The notes: generated by a model from the letters alone, not told the origin. A stretch of 64,000 nucleotides of DNA from Rhodococcus pyridinivorans (GCF_900105195.1 NZ_FNRX01000002.1:1-64000); one strand, 5' to 3'; shown: positions 9,031-20,468, numbered from the stretch's first letter. Made by a program: numbers and translations.

Positions 9031-10064
9031 TTGCACCCCTCCATCACTCCGACGGAGCACAGGAAGTTGTCGGGAAGCGGGCCGGCCGGTGCGTGCACAT
9101 CGACCCAGTTGCCGTTACCGGATGCGTCGGCCGCTGCCCGCAGGGCCGCCGGGAACTTCGCGAGCACCTGGTCGATGTTGGCGGCATTGTCCTCGAGCGT
9201 TCCCGTCACCGATTCGAGATTCACGAGCAGGGCGTCGATGTCGGCCGAGTTGTCGGCGAGGAAACTCTCCGCCGTGGTGAGCAACTGCCGCAGGTCGTCG
9301 ACGAGCAGTACGAGCGCTTCCTTCCGGGCCGCGAGGATCGACACGACCGCCGTACTGTTGCCCGCCAGCCGGGCGACATCCTCGCTCTGCTCACCGACGA
9401 TCGAACTCAGCGACTTCGCCGACCGGAGCAGCGAGGTGATCCGCTCGTCGTTGCGGACAATCATCCGGGAGGTGGCCTCGACACCGGCGAGGGTGTCGGA
9501 GACCTGCTCGGAATTCGTCGGCATCGTCTCGGTAAGGGTCTTCATCATGGCCTCGAGCGCGTCGACGTCGAGGCCCTCCGCGATCCGCTGGGCGTCGGTC
9601 GTCAGCTCGTCGAGACTGTACGGAACCGTGGTGCGGGACAGGGGAATGCGATCGCCTGTGAGTTCACCCGCGCCTGCCGGGGTGACGGACAGATACCGCT
9701 TGCCGAGGATCGTCCTGAGCTTGACTTCCGCGGCGGTGCGGTCGCCGAGATCCTGCCCCCGGTCGACCCGGAACTTCACGAGAACGCGGTCGCCGGCCAG
9801 TTCCATGGTCTCGACGCGTCCGGCCGGAACACCGGCGACATAGACCGGATCGTTCGGCGCCAATCCGGCGGCGTTCGCGAATTCTGCTGTGTACGAGCCG
9901 GTACGGATCAGATAACTCACTCGCGGAAGGGAGACCGCGACGAGCATGATCACCGCGACGAGCACCATGCCGACGATGCCGAGCGCGATCGGATCGGCAT
10001 TGCGGTCGTGGCGTCCCGAGAAGATCGCCGCGACCGCATCCTTCGATTTCCGCACGATGTTCAC
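9027..10064 (-). CDS. mceC: MCE family protein, MceC position
   Basis: 345 residues from a GTG at 10064, overlapping the mceB stop (GTGA) and six bases after GGAGGT; the GTG at 10070 abuts the ribosome site and is less likely. One membrane span near 27-52 (IALGIVGMVLVAVIMLVAVS), an MCE domain with VYVAGVPAGRVETM, a long helical tunnel region, and a C-terminal CSVGVMEGC pair. Third MCE subunit, coupled to both neighbours. Confidence 0.9.
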   Translation of the reverse strand: MNIVRKSKDAVAAIFSGRHDRNADPIALGIVGMVLVAVIMLVAVSLPRVSYLIRTGSYTAEFANAAGLAPNDPVYVAGVPAGRVETMELAGDRVLVKFRVDRGQDLGDRTAAEVKLRTILGKRYLSVTPAGAGELTGDRIPLSRTTVPYSLDELTTDAQRIAEGLDVDALEAMMKTLTETMPTNSEQVSDTLAGVEATSRMIVRNDERITSLLRSAKSLSSIVGEQSEDVARLAGNSTAVVSILAARKEALVLLVDDLRQLLTTAESFLADNSADIDALLVNLESVTGTLEDNAANIDQVLAKFPAALRAAADASGNGNWVDVHAPAGPLPDNFLCSVGVMEGCN

Positions 10065-11083
10065 TTGCACACCTCCGTGTACGCCGAACCGAAGAGATTC
10101 GCCTCGAAACCATCGGCCATGACGGTGAAGTTGCACATGTAGAGGTTGAGCCAGCCACCGTAATCGCCGACCCGGTTGATGCTGTCGGCCAACTGCGGCA
10201 GATTCGCCATCGCCCGGTCGAAGTGGTCGGTCTGCGGGATCCACGCATCGGTCATCGTGCGCAGGTCGGACACCGCGGTTCCGAGCGGCGCGGCACCCCC
10301 GGACATGAGCGCGGCGGTCGCACGGACCGACGAAGCACCCCGGTCGACCAGTGTCGCCAGCCTGGCGGAATCGCCCGCGAGGGCTTCGCTCACGACACCC
10401 AGCCCGGAGATCAGTGACGCGACGTCCTCGTTCCGCCGGTCGACGACCGTGGCGAGTTGTTCGAGATTCGCGATGACCTCGTTGAACACCTGCTCCTGGT
10501 CGACGATGTCGGTGCTCACCGCAGCGACGTGCAGCAGAAGCGATTCGAGCGTGCCTCCCTGCCCCTGGAAGGCGTCGACAACGGAGAGGGCGAGGGAGTT
10601 GACCCGGGCCGGGTCCATCGCCTCGAACAGCGGCTTGAATCCGTTCACGAGAGCGGTGAGATCCACCGGTAGCTGCGTCCGCTCGACCGGAATCGTCGCC
10701 CCCTCCTCGAGCGCGTTCCCGGCCGAGTTCTCCGGCAGGCGGAGAGCGACGTAGCGCACTCCGATCATGTCGCCGTAGTTGATCTTCGCGGTCACGTCGG
10801 TGGTCAGCGCGTGGCCCGATTCGATCTCGAATTCGACACGGGCGCGGGAGGTTCCGTCGTCCTGCGGCTGGAAACGCACATCGGCGACCCGCCCGACGCG
10901 CACACCCGCGAGCGTCACGTCACTGCCCGGAGTCAAACCTTCCACATCGGTGAACTCGGCCGCGTACTCGCGCGTCGCCCCGCGTACCGGCCGGTCGAGA
11001 GTGTTGCCGACGACGACCGCCGCCAGCACACCGAGGACACAGAACGCCGTCAAACGCAGGGCCGGCCACGTCGGTGCCCTCAC
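10061..11083 (-). CDS. mceB: MCE family protein, MceB position
   Basis: 340 residues from a GTG at 11083 with GGAGGT upstream and a GTGA overlap with mceA. N-terminal span LRLTAFCVLGVLAAVVVGNT, MCE domain with SDVTLAGVRVGRVADV, extended helical region, and a C-terminal NLYMCNF...EVCK Cys pair. Second subunit of the Mce lipid importer. Shorter than average only because the C-terminal tail is brief, as usual for MceB. Confidence 0.92.
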   Translation of the reverse strand: MRAPTWPALRLTAFCVLGVLAAVVVGNTLDRPVRGATREYAAEFTDVEGLTPGSDVTLAGVRVGRVADVRFQPQDDGTSRARVEFEIESGHALTTDVTAKINYGDMIGVRYVALRLPENSAGNALEEGATIPVERTQLPVDLTALVNGFKPLFEAMDPARVNSLALSVVDAFQGQGGTLESLLLHVAAVSTDIVDQEQVFNEVIANLEQLATVVDRRNEDVASLISGLGVVSEALAGDSARLATLVDRGASSVRATAALMSGGAAPLGTAVSDLRTMTDAWIPQTDHFDRAMANLPQLADSINRVGDYGGWLNLYMCNFTVMADGFEANLFGSAYTEVCK

Positions 11084-12369
11084 GGAATACTCACCTCCGC
11101 TCCACGGACGAACGGTGCGAGCAGGGTCGAGGCGGCGGTCGACGGGCCGGCATCCCGCGATGCCGGATCGTCCGGATCCGCTCCCCTAGCGATCTGCTCG
11201 AGAAAGCCGAGCGGACCGCGCTCGGCGTTCGCAGCGACGATCTGCCCGCCGGTCGCGGGCGAGGTCCGTACCGGATCACCGCAGTTGGACCCGGCCAACG
11301 GCCCGTAGCGAGGACAGTCCGCCGAGGTGTACGGCATGGGATCGGAGAAGTCCACCGCGGCGGTGATGTCGAAATGCCCCGTCTGGAAGACGCGCCCGCC
11401 CGCATCGCCGAAGATCGACAGATACCGCAGGGTGTCGTCGAGACCGGGGGTGTCGGCTGCGAACGCACCGAGAACCGGAGCACCGTTGCGGACCACCGAG
11501 ATGATGTTTCCGGTGTTGGCGGCGAACAGGTCTGCGCTCTGCTGCCCGAGCGACGCCCCGCCTGTCAGCAGACGGCGGATACCGTCCTCGTTGCCGAGCG
11601 CGATCTGCGACAGTTCGGATGCGTTGCGCATCACGGCGATGACGTCGTCGGTGGCCGCGGACATCGACTCGGTGACAGCGGCAACCTGGGGTGCAGCGGC
11701 GATGCCGGCATCGACGAGCGGCCCCAGATCTTCCGACAACACGGCCATCCGGTCGATGGTCTCGCCGAGAGCGGCGCCACGTCCTTGCAGTGCCTGGCTC
11801 ATCGCGTCGAGAGCGACCGCGAGTTGTTCGGGCCGCAGCTGTTGCATGAGATCGGCGGCCCGGTAGTAGAGATTCGCGAGTTGAGCTGCTTCGGCCGAGG
11901 TGTCGGCAGGGATCTCGGTACCCGCCGCGAGCCTGGGACCGTATTCGGGCTTCTCCGGCGGCACGAGTTCGAGGAAGACGTCCCCGAACAGTGTGCGGGG
12001 CACGACCCGCACACTCACCGCGGCGGGAATCTCGGCGAGCGCCTCGGGGTCGAGTTTCATCGTCACCCGCGAGGTGGTGACGCCCGCGTCGATGGCGGAC
12101 ATGCTTCCGACGTGGACACCCTGATACTGCACACCGGCGGCACCGTAGATCAGCCCCGCGGAGGCGGGCAGATTCGCGGTGATCTCCGGATCGCGCGAGA
12201 GCATGTCGGATCCGGAGGCCACGAGCAGGGCACCGGAGACGACGATGACCACGGTCGAGACCAGACCGATCACCGCGAGAGCGGCGCGACCTGGACCGGC
12301 CGCACGGTTCACGCGCCCCGGCCTCGTCCGGGAGGCCACGGGCGGTGGTTGCTGGTAGCCGGCGGTCAT
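11080..12369 (-). CDS. mceA: MCE family protein, MceA position
   Basis: 429 residues from the ATG at 12369, overlapping the yrbEB stop; the longer open frame lies inside yrbEB. N-terminal Pro-rich cytoplasmic tail (1-24), one span (about 28-50), an MCE domain with GVQYQGVHVGSM, then a helical region and a C-terminal domain with Cys (SADCPRYGPLAGSNCGDP). First MCE gene after the permeases, as in mycobacterial operons. The transported lipid (fatty acid, mycolate or sterol) is not set by sequence alone; the linked fadD5 argues for fatty acids. Confidence 0.93.
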   Translation of the reverse strand: MTAGYQQPPPVASRTRPGRVNRAAGPGRAALAVIGLVSTVVIVVSGALLVASGSDMLSRDPEITANLPASAGLIYGAAGVQYQGVHVGSMSAIDAGVTTSRVTMKLDPEALAEIPAAVSVRVVPRTLFGDVFLELVPPEKPEYGPRLAAGTEIPADTSAEAAQLANLYYRAADLMQQLRPEQLAVALDAMSQALQGRGAALGETIDRMAVLSEDLGPLVDAGIAAAPQVAAVTESMSAATDDVIAVMRNASELSQIALGNEDGIRRLLTGGASLGQQSADLFAANTGNIISVVRNGAPVLGAFAADTPGLDDTLRYLSIFGDAGGRVFQTGHFDITAAVDFSDPMPYTSADCPRYGPLAGSNCGDPVRTSPATGGQIVAANAERGPLGFLEQIARGADPDDPASRDAGPSTAASTLLAPFVRGAEVSIP

Positions 12370-13229
12370 GACAAGCCGACCCCCGGGATGGTCGGGACGA
12401 GCCCCCACAGGGCGAAGGTCAGCACGACGTCGGTGACACCGATCGCGAGAATGCTCGTCCGCAGCGCTCGTCCGGCTGCACGCCCCACCCCCTCGGGTCC
12501 GCCGGAGGCGTAGAAACCGTAGGAGCAGTGGACGACCGCGACGATCATGGCGAACACCACGGCCTTCGTGAGCGAGTACCACAGATCCGACGGCGAGAGC
12601 GCGAGATGGAAGTAGTAGTCGTACGTTCCGGCCGAGTTGCCCTGGAAGTTCACGACGATCAGACGTGTGGCCACGTACGAGGCGAGCAGGCCGACCATGT
12701 AGATCGGGATCACGCACACCGCGGAGGCGACGAGCCGCGTGCTCGCGAGGAACGGGATGGAGCGCACCGCCATCGCGTCGAGTGCGTCGATCTCGTCGGA
12801 GATGCGCATCGCGCCGAGCTGAGCGGTGAAGCCGGTTCCCACTTTGGCGGCGAGAGCGATGGAGGCGACGACGGGAGCGAGTTCGCGGGTGTTGGCGATG
12901 GCCGAGAGCATGCCCGACAGCGAGGTCATGCCGATCAGTTCGAGTCCGCGCTGGGTCTCGACGCCGACCATCATCGCCGCGACGGCGGACATCGCGAACA
13001 CGATGCCGATCGTTCCGCCGCCGGCGAGCAGAGAGGCGTAGCCGAAACTCACGTCACCGATGTGGAACATGACGTGCTTGAAATACCGTCGGAGCGCGGT
13101 GGGGATGCCGGCGATCGCCTTGCATCCGAAGACGACGTGGCGGCCGATCGCCGCGAAGCCGTCGACGGTGGCGGCGACCGGCCTGCGAGTGGTCGAGCGC
13201 GCGCGTTCGAAAGTGGTGTAGGAGATCAT
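12366..13229 (-). CDS. yrbEB: YrbE-type ABC permease (MlaE family), second copy
   Basis: 287 residues from the ATG at 13229, which shares one base with the yrbEA stop. MlaE-family permease with five to six spans and a conserved Glu-containing segment before AKVGTGFTAQLGAMRISDEIDALDAM, the coupling-helix region that contacts the ATPase. The ATPase (MceG) is not in this window, as usual for actinobacteria. Partner of YrbEA in the inner-membrane permease. Confidence 0.93.
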   Translation of the reverse strand: MISYTTFERARSTTRRPVAATVDGFAAIGRHVVFGCKAIAGIPTALRRYFKHVMFHIGDVSFGYASLLAGGGTIGIVFAMSAVAAMMVGVETQRGLELIGMTSLSGMLSAIANTRELAPVVASIALAAKVGTGFTAQLGAMRISDEIDALDAMAVRSIPFLASTRLVASAVCVIPIYMVGLLASYVATRLIVVNFQGNSAGTYDYYFHLALSPSDLWYSLTKAVVFAMIVAVVHCSYGFYASGGPEGVGRAAGRALRTSILAIGVTDVVLTFALWGLVPTIPGVGLS

Positions 13230-14038
13230 CAGTACGTACCGACCGCCGGAACCATGACCGTGTAGAGCTGGGACAGCACGGTATTGACGACGAAGACCAT
13301 GACGAACGCGAGCACCACACCTTCGTTGACGGCATCGGCAACGCCGCTCGGCCCTCCCTTCGCATGCAGTCCCTTGAAGGACGCGATGAGCGCGGAGGTG
13401 ATGCCGAAGCACGCGGATTTGACCATGGCGGTGGCGAAATCGGACAAGCGCCCGTATTCGCCGAGCGTCCGCAGGAACGCACCCCCAGAACCGTCGTTCA
13501 GGTAGATATCGTAGAGATAGCACGCGGTGACACCGACGAGGGTCACCAGCGAACACAGCATGAGCGAGACGAGAACCGAGGCGAGCAGGCGCGGGACGAC
13601 GAGCCGCTCGATGACGTCGAGTCCCATCACCTCCATCGCCTCGATCTCCTCACGGATCGTCCGTGAGCCGAGATCGGCGCAGATCGCCGATCCGCCGACC
13701 CCGGCGAGCATGAGCGCACACACCAGCGCCGCAGCCTGCCCGACGACGACGAACGAGACGATCGCCCCGGAATAGGCGCCCGCGCCGAGCTGGCCCGCCA
13801 GTGAGCCGACCGACACCGCGATCAGCACACCGACGGGCAGCATGAGCAGCAGGGCCGGTCCGCTGCACACCTTTGCGATGAACAGCGCCTGAGTGATCGT
13901 CTCGCCCAGTGACAGGCGACGCCGGACGAGAACCCGGACCGCGGCCACGAGGGTTTCGAGAGAGAAGCCGACGAGTGCGCCGACCTGGATGGCCAGGTCG
14001 TGTACCGGCCCTTTCGCCTTGGGCAGTTCGAACGTCAC
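13229..14038 (-). CDS. yrbEA: YrbE-type ABC permease (MlaE family), first copy
   Basis: 269 residues from a GTG at 14038 with GGAGGGG six bases upstream. Five or six spans and the MlaE signature SRTIREEIEAMEVMG. With YrbEB it forms the permease of the Mce importer. It lies 63 bp downstream of fadD5, the arrangement I recall for the mycobacterial mce1 operon. Confidence 0.93.
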   Translation of the reverse strand: MTFELPKAKGPVHDLAIQVGALVGFSLETLVAAVRVLVRRRLSLGETITQALFIAKVCSGPALLLMLPVGVLIAVSVGSLAGQLGAGAYSGAIVSFVVVGQAAALVCALMLAGVGGSAICADLGSRTIREEIEAMEVMGLDVIERLVVPRLLASVLVSLMLCSLVTLVGVTACYLYDIYLNDGSGGAFLRTLGEYGRLSDFATAMVKSACFGITSALIASFKGLHAKGGPSGVADAVNEGVVLAFVMVFVVNTVLSQLYTVMVPAVGTY

Positions 14039-14101
14039 CGGCCACCCCTCCTACGCGATTGCCACGGTCCGGTCCCCGTCGCGCGATGTTGCGCCCCGAG
14101 A

Positions 14102-15700
14102 TCAGCCCTGAGTGACGGCAGGCAGACCGCCGCGGAGCTCACCCTTGACGACCTTGCCGCTGGCGTTGCGCGGCAGGGCCTCGACGATCACGATTTCCTT
14201 GGGATGCTTGTACCGAGCGAGGTGCTCGTTCAGATAGGGCTGCAGTTCCTCGATGCTGAGGTCGTCGTGGCCGGACTTCAGCGCGACGACGGCGACGGGC
14301 ACCTCGCCCCACTTCGAGTCCGGACGGCCGATGACCGCGGCTTCGAGCACCTTGGAATGTCCGAAGAGCACGTTCTCGACCTCGGCGCAGTAGATGTTCT
14401 CTCCACCCGAGATGATCATGTCCTTCTTGCGGTCCACGACGTAGACGAAACCTTCGTCGTCGACGCGCACGAGGTCGCCGGAGTGGAACCACCCGCCGTA
14501 GAACGCCTCGCTCGTGGCCGTGGGGTTGTTCCAGTACTCGCGCATCATCGTGGGGCCTCGATAGACGATCTCGCCGACCTCACCGGGTGCGACGTCGTTC
14601 ATCTCGTCGTCGACGACGCGCGCCTGGATGGTGGGGATGACCCGGCCCACGGAACCGAGCTTGCGGATGGCGTCGTCGCCGTCGAGAACGCATGTGATGG
14701 GCGACATCTCGGTCTGCCCGAAGACCGCCACGTTGAAGGCGTCGGGGAAGGTCTCCGCCATCGCCTGCAAGATGGTGTCCGAGCTCGGAGCGGCTCCCCA
14801 GGAGATGTTGCGCAGCTTCAGTTTCCGGGGATTCGCCTGCTGTGCCGCGCACATCGCCTGCCACTGCACCGGGACGAGGAACAGACTGGTGACGTTCTCG
14901 GCTTCGAGGACGTCGAGCAATTCGTTCGGATCGAACGCACCGACCGGATGGATCACCGTGGGCGTACCGAGCATCAGGCTCGGGGCGATCGAGCCGAGGG
15001 CCGCGATGTGGAACATCGGCGACGCACAGAAACCGATGCCGGATTCGTCGAACAACCGGAAGGCGCGGATACAGGTGAGCGATTGGGCTTCCAGGTTGGA
15101 ATGGGTGAGCACTGCGCCCTTGGGCCGGCCCGTCGTGCCGGAGGTGTACATGATGAGGGCCGGGGTGTCGTTCGGGATCGGAGCATGCGGGTGCGGTTCG
15201 CCCTCTTCGGCGACGAGCGCCTCGTACGCGAGGGAGTCGCCCTGCGGATCGACCCCGACCGTGATGGAGAGTTCGAGCCCCTCGGCCTGGGCACGCGCGG
15301 CATCGGCGAGCGGAACGAGAGGGCCCTCCGCGACGATCGCCTTCGCGCCGGAATCCGACACGAGGAACGCCACTTCGGGTGCCGTGAGACGGAAGTTCAC
15401 CGGCACCGCGATCGCGCCGAGGGCATTGGCGGCGAGCACGATCTCGATGTACTCGGGCCGGTTGAGCATCAGGATGATCACGCGGTCGCCGAAGCCGATA
15501 CCGCGGCGCGAGAGCGCATCTGCGAGCTTCTCGACACGCGTGTCCAGCTGCGACCAGGTGATGCTCTCACCGCGGAACCGGAATGCCGTGCGCTCGGGAA
15601 TCATCAGGGCGTGACGAGCCAGCTGATTGTTCCAGTTGTTGCTACGGAAGCGGGCGGCTTCGTTACCGACCGCTTCGGAAACGACAGAGGGGGGAACCAT
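14102..15700 (-). CDS. fadD5: Fatty-acyl-CoA synthetase, FadD5-like
   Basis: 532 residues from the ATG at 15700 with GAGAGG upstream; the frame extends to 15769 without a better start. AMP-forming acyl-CoA ligase: P-loop YTSGTTGRPKG at 185-195, GQTEMSP, YWNNPTATSEAFYGGWFHSGDL, and the C-terminal Lys in PRNASGKVVK. The sequence follows M. tuberculosis FadD5 closely as I recall it (NWNNQLARHA, VILMLNRPEY, DPNELLDVLEAE, SWGAAP). Heading an mce operon, it would activate fatty acids arriving through the Mce importer or recycled from the envelope. Confidence 0.9.
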   Translation of the reverse strand: MVPPSVVSEAVGNEAARFRSNNWNNQLARHALMIPERTAFRFRGESITWSQLDTRVEKLADALSRRGIGFGDRVIILMLNRPEYIEIVLAANALGAIAVPVNFRLTAPEVAFLVSDSGAKAIVAEGPLVPLADAARAQAEGLELSITVGVDPQGDSLAYEALVAEEGEPHPHAPIPNDTPALIMYTSGTTGRPKGAVLTHSNLEAQSLTCIRAFRLFDESGIGFCASPMFHIAALGSIAPSLMLGTPTVIHPVGAFDPNELLDVLEAENVTSLFLVPVQWQAMCAAQQANPRKLKLRNISWGAAPSSDTILQAMAETFPDAFNVAVFGQTEMSPITCVLDGDDAIRKLGSVGRVIPTIQARVVDDEMNDVAPGEVGEIVYRGPTMMREYWNNPTATSEAFYGGWFHSGDLVRVDDEGFVYVVDRKKDMIISGGENIYCAEVENVLFGHSKVLEAAVIGRPDSKWGEVPVAVVALKSGHDDLSIEELQPYLNEHLARYKHPKEIVIVEALPRNASGKVVKGELRGGLPAVTQG

Positions 15701-15993
15701 CGATGATCCTCTCGTGACGGGGCAGGAGTGCGGACACGGCCGGTGCCGAGCCGTCGATGTGTGAGGCACATTACAGGCCCGGATAGGTTTAGGGCAGAGG
15801 TTTTGTTAACGAAGATTCCGCGATTCGCGCATCGGATCGTCACGACGTGGTCACGAGACGCCGAGGCGTCGGCGAGCGCCGTAAATGGTGCTCGAGCATG
15901 GAATTCACCGGACGGGAGCGCATGCTCCGGCGACAGGGCCGGGCATCGGCTCCCGCCCGGGAAGTGCATTGTCAATCCCGGTGTAGGCCGCTC
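15701..15993. promoter_or_regulatory. Intergenic region upstream of the fadD5-mce operon
   Basis: 293 bp without a supported gene, between the crotonase 3' end and fadD5. It must carry the mce operon promoter, but I cannot assign a clear -35/-10 pair; a TGTAAT hexamer lies near 15769-15774 on the minus strand. I see no FadR/Mce1R-type regulator gene beside it, unlike mycobacterial mce1. Confidence 0.3.
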
Positions 15994-17870
<1,877 letters not shown>

Positions 17871-17891
17871 TCAATACGTTCTGCCCTGCAG

Positions 17892-17913
17892 TTTTGGCAA
17901 TTCTTACCCAAAA
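17892..17913. promoter_or_regulatory. Candidate operator TTTTGG-N10-CCAAAA
   Basis: A 6-bp inverted repeat in the 255-bp divergent region between the NPD-like gene (start 17759) and the tandem TetR gene (start 18015). A TTGACA hexamer on the minus strand at 17874-17869 could be the -35 of the leftward pair. The dyad is modest, so the assignment is tentative. Confidence 0.35.
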
Positions 17914-18014
17914 GTAGTGTTTCTCCGCAGGGGGGTTCGACTGTTACCTTTGAGGCCGACGAACATTCACCGCGACATCGCGGCCGGCAACAGGATCCAC
18001 GACGAGGAGGCAGG

Positions 18015-19292
18015 GTGCCCGAACAAGCGCAGGCCGGTGCACGCACAGCCGCCAAGACCGGCACCCCGACCCCCACCGTGCGGCGCCGGCCGAAGAACCG
18101 CAAGGCACAGATCGCCACGGTCGCGGCCGAGGCGTTCAGCGAACGCGGCTACCACGGCGTGAGCATCGACGAGATCGCCACTGCCGTCGGCATCTCCGGC
18201 CCCGCCCTGTACCGGCACTTCCCGAACAAGTACGCCCTGTTCCACCACGCCGTGGTCACCCTCGCCGACGCCCTCGGCGCCGCCCTCGCGGAGTTCGACG
18301 AGCAGAGCGGAGCGAACGCCACCGGACTCGCCGCCGCCGAGGAGCTCGAACGCAAACTCCTCGCGCTCATCCGCACCACGATCGAGAACCGCCGGACGGG
18401 CGGGTTGTACCGCTGGGAACGCCGCTACCTCACGGGTGAGGACCACAGCGAGATCCGCTCGAAGACGCGGGCACTCAACCGCCATCTCGCCCGCACGGCC
18501 GCGCGGCTGCGGCCCGATCTCACCGACGACGACTACGTGCTGCTCAGCAGCGCGATGCTCAGCGTCATCGGCTCCATCACCACTCACCGCGTTCCGCTGT
18601 CCAACCGGCGCCTGCAGCAGCTGCTGCTCGACGCGTGCACAGCGGTCGCGGCAACCGACCTGGTGCCCGACATCGACGAACCCGCACCGACTCCCGAGCC
18701 GGGCGGGTTGTCCGTGGCGAACAAGCGCGAGGTCCTCCTGCACGAGGCCGTGCTGCTCTTCGACGCCCGGGGCTATCACGAGGTGAGCATCGAGGAGATC
18801 GGTGCTGCGGCAGGTATCAACGCGTCCGGCGTCTACCGTCACTTCGCGAGCAAGGCCGATCTGCTCGCCGCCGCCTTCCACCGGGCCGGTGATCGCGTCG
18901 CGATGATCATCGGCGAAACGCTCACCGACTCGACGACCTCCGCGCAGGCCCTCGACGTCCTCACCGAGGCGTACGTCCGGATGTCGTTCGAGAACAGCGA
19001 ACTGATGTCGGTGTACTTCGCCGAGATCGGCAACCTGCCCGCGCACCATCGCAGCGACCTGCGGAACATCCAGCGGCTCAACATCGAGGAATGGGCCCGT
19101 CTGGTCGGGGAGCTCCGCCCCGAGCTGCCCGCCGTCGAATGCCGTTTCCTCGTGCACGCCGCGCTCAACCTCGTGCTCGACACCGGCAACCTCGTGCACT
19201 TCCTGCCCACCCCCTCCCGGCAGCGCAGGGTGCAGCAACTGATGCTCTCGGTACTGCTCGGCGACACCGGTTCGCCGGAGGCGGTGGGATGA
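18015..19292 (+). CDS. Tandem TetR-domain transcriptional regulator
   Basis: 425 residues from a GTG at 18015 with CGAGGAGG upstream. Two complete TetR units are fused. The first helix-turn-helix is near residues 50-75 (IDEIATAVGISGPALYRHFP) and the second near 255-280 (IEEIGAAAGINASGVYRHFA), each followed by its own helical ligand domain. One chain could thus form a pseudo-dimer with two DNA-reading heads. Its ATG-linked neighbour downstream is a decayed alcohol dehydrogenase, then DUF4334. It diverges from the NPD-crotonase pair, which it may repress. Confidence 0.9.
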   Translation: MPEQAQAGARTAAKTGTPTPTVRRRPKNRKAQIATVAAEAFSERGYHGVSIDEIATAVGISGPALYRHFPNKYALFHHAVVTLADALGAALAEFDEQSGANATGLAAAEELERKLLALIRTTIENRRTGGLYRWERRYLTGEDHSEIRSKTRALNRHLARTAARLRPDLTDDDYVLLSSAMLSVIGSITTHRVPLSNRRLQQLLLDACTAVAATDLVPDIDEPAPTPEPGGLSVANKREVLLHEAVLLFDARGYHEVSIEEIGAAAGINASGVYRHFASKADLLAAAFHRAGDRVAMIIGETLTDSTTSAQALDVLTEAYVRMSFENSELMSVYFAEIGNLPAHHRSDLRNIQRLNIEEWARLVGELRPELPAVECRFLVHAALNLVLDTGNLVHFLPTPSRQRRVQQLMLSVLLGDTGSPEAVG

Positions 19293-19949
19293 CCCGCACC
19301 AGGGCCGCAGCGGTACTCCGCGAGTACGGCGCACCGCTGAGGCTCGAGACCATGACCGTGCCCGAACTGCGCGACGACGAAGTGCTCGTACAGATCCACG
19401 GGGTCGGGATCTGCCACACCGACCTCACCGCCGCCGCGGGAGGCGTTCCCGTCCCGAGGCCCGTCGTACCGGGACACGAGGGTGCCGGAGTCGTCACGGA
19501 ACAGGGTTCGACGATCGTCGTCTTCGATCTCGGCGCCGTCGGCACGGCCGCGGTGATGACAGAACGGATTTCCTTGTGCGAGAACATCATCGTCGTCGCC
19601 CCCGATCCACGACGGCACGGGCTCCGCGATCGTTCGGGGCCACCGAGGTCCTCTCCCCCGACGATCACGACGACCTCGGACGCCATCTGCGTCGCCTCAC
19701 CGGCGGTGGTGCCGGCGATGCGGTGGAGTCCGTGGGCGCCGAATCCGTGATCCGGCAGGCACTGTCGTCGCTGACCAGCCCCGGTGTCTCCTTCACGAGC
19801 TGGCCGCGCCGTGGCGCGACGGGCACTTTCCGCTCGACGAACTCGTGCAGACCTTCGATTTCACGAAACTCGACGACGCTCTCGCCGCTGTCGCCTCCGG
19901 CGAGATCATCAGAGCCGTACTCACCTTCGACATCCGGGGGAACACATGA
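19289..19949 (+). pseudogene. Zinc-type alcohol dehydrogenase, decayed
   Basis: Starts with an intact ATG overlapping the TetR stop and a normal GroES-like beginning (VGICHTDLTAAAGG, PGHEGAGVV). It then jumps straight to the Rossmann domain (TIVVFDLGAVGTAAVM), losing about 100 residues including the structural-zinc Cys cluster. The frame then shifts near 19600-19630 (continuing FGATEVLSPDD) and again near 19800 (continuing GHFPLDELVQTFDF), ending at TGA 19947-19949. Two frameshifts plus a deletion make it non-functional. The terminal TGA still overlaps the next gene's ATG, showing the ancestral operon. Confidence 0.88.
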
Positions 19950-20422
19950 ACGTCGTCCAGCGACTCGAGGAACTGCGCGCCCGCACCGACCGGATCGATC
20001 CTCGCGAACTCGATGCCCTCTGGGAGCATCTCGCTCCGGCACGCCTCGACGATCTCGTCGGATACCGTTGGAAGGGTTACAGTTTCGACACCGGGCACCG
20101 CACCCACACACTGCTCGGCAGGTCGCGGTGGTACGGAAAGACGTTCGCGTCGGTGTCCGAGGTCCAGCCGCTCGTGTGCTACGGCGAGGACGGCGAGTTG
20201 TTCTCCGACACGAAGACCGGACGCGGCGAAGCGAGCCTGTGGGAGATCGTCTTCCGCGGTGAGATGACGGCGACGATGGTCTACGACGGCATGCCGGTCT
20301 TCGACCACTTCAAGAAGGTCGACGACGACACCGTCGTCGGGGTGATGAACGGCAAGGGCTCGCTGGTGTTCGACGACGGCGAGCACTACTGGTTCGGTCT
20401 CGAACGCGACACCGCCGTGTGA
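19946..20422 (+). CDS. DUF4334 / GXWXG domain protein
   Basis: 158 residues from an ATG overlapping the pseudogene's stop. The N-terminal half has the GXWXG-type motif region (YRWKGYSFDTGHR, about 40-52) and the C-terminal half fits DUF4334 (KGSLVFDDGEHYWFGLER). Function unknown; such proteins often accompany alcohol and aldehyde dehydrogenase genes in actinobacteria and may bind a small lipophilic ligand. It keeps an intact frame although its upstream partner has decayed. Confidence 0.82.
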   Translation: MNVVQRLEELRARTDRIDPRELDALWEHLAPARLDDLVGYRWKGYSFDTGHRTHTLLGRSRWYGKTFASVSEVQPLVCYGEDGELFSDTKTGRGEASLWEIVFRGEMTATMVYDGMPVFDHFKKVDDDTVVGVMNGKGSLVFDDGEHYWFGLERDTAV

Positions 20423-20442
20423 CCGTCGGACGGGAAACGCAC

Positions 20443-20468
20443 AGTGGCCGGACGCGCGTCCGGCCACT
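20443..20468. terminator. Bidirectional terminator hairpin
   Basis: A 26-bp perfect palindrome, AGTGGCCGGACGC at 20443-20455 followed at once by its complement, lies between the convergent DUF4334 and MpaB-family genes. Very GC-rich and without a T-run, the common actinobacterial form. Confidence 0.7.

Noticed and set aside
12528..13265. 245-codon plus-strand open frame across yrbEB
   Set aside because: Asp/His/Arg-rich complement of a membrane protein; no ribosome site.
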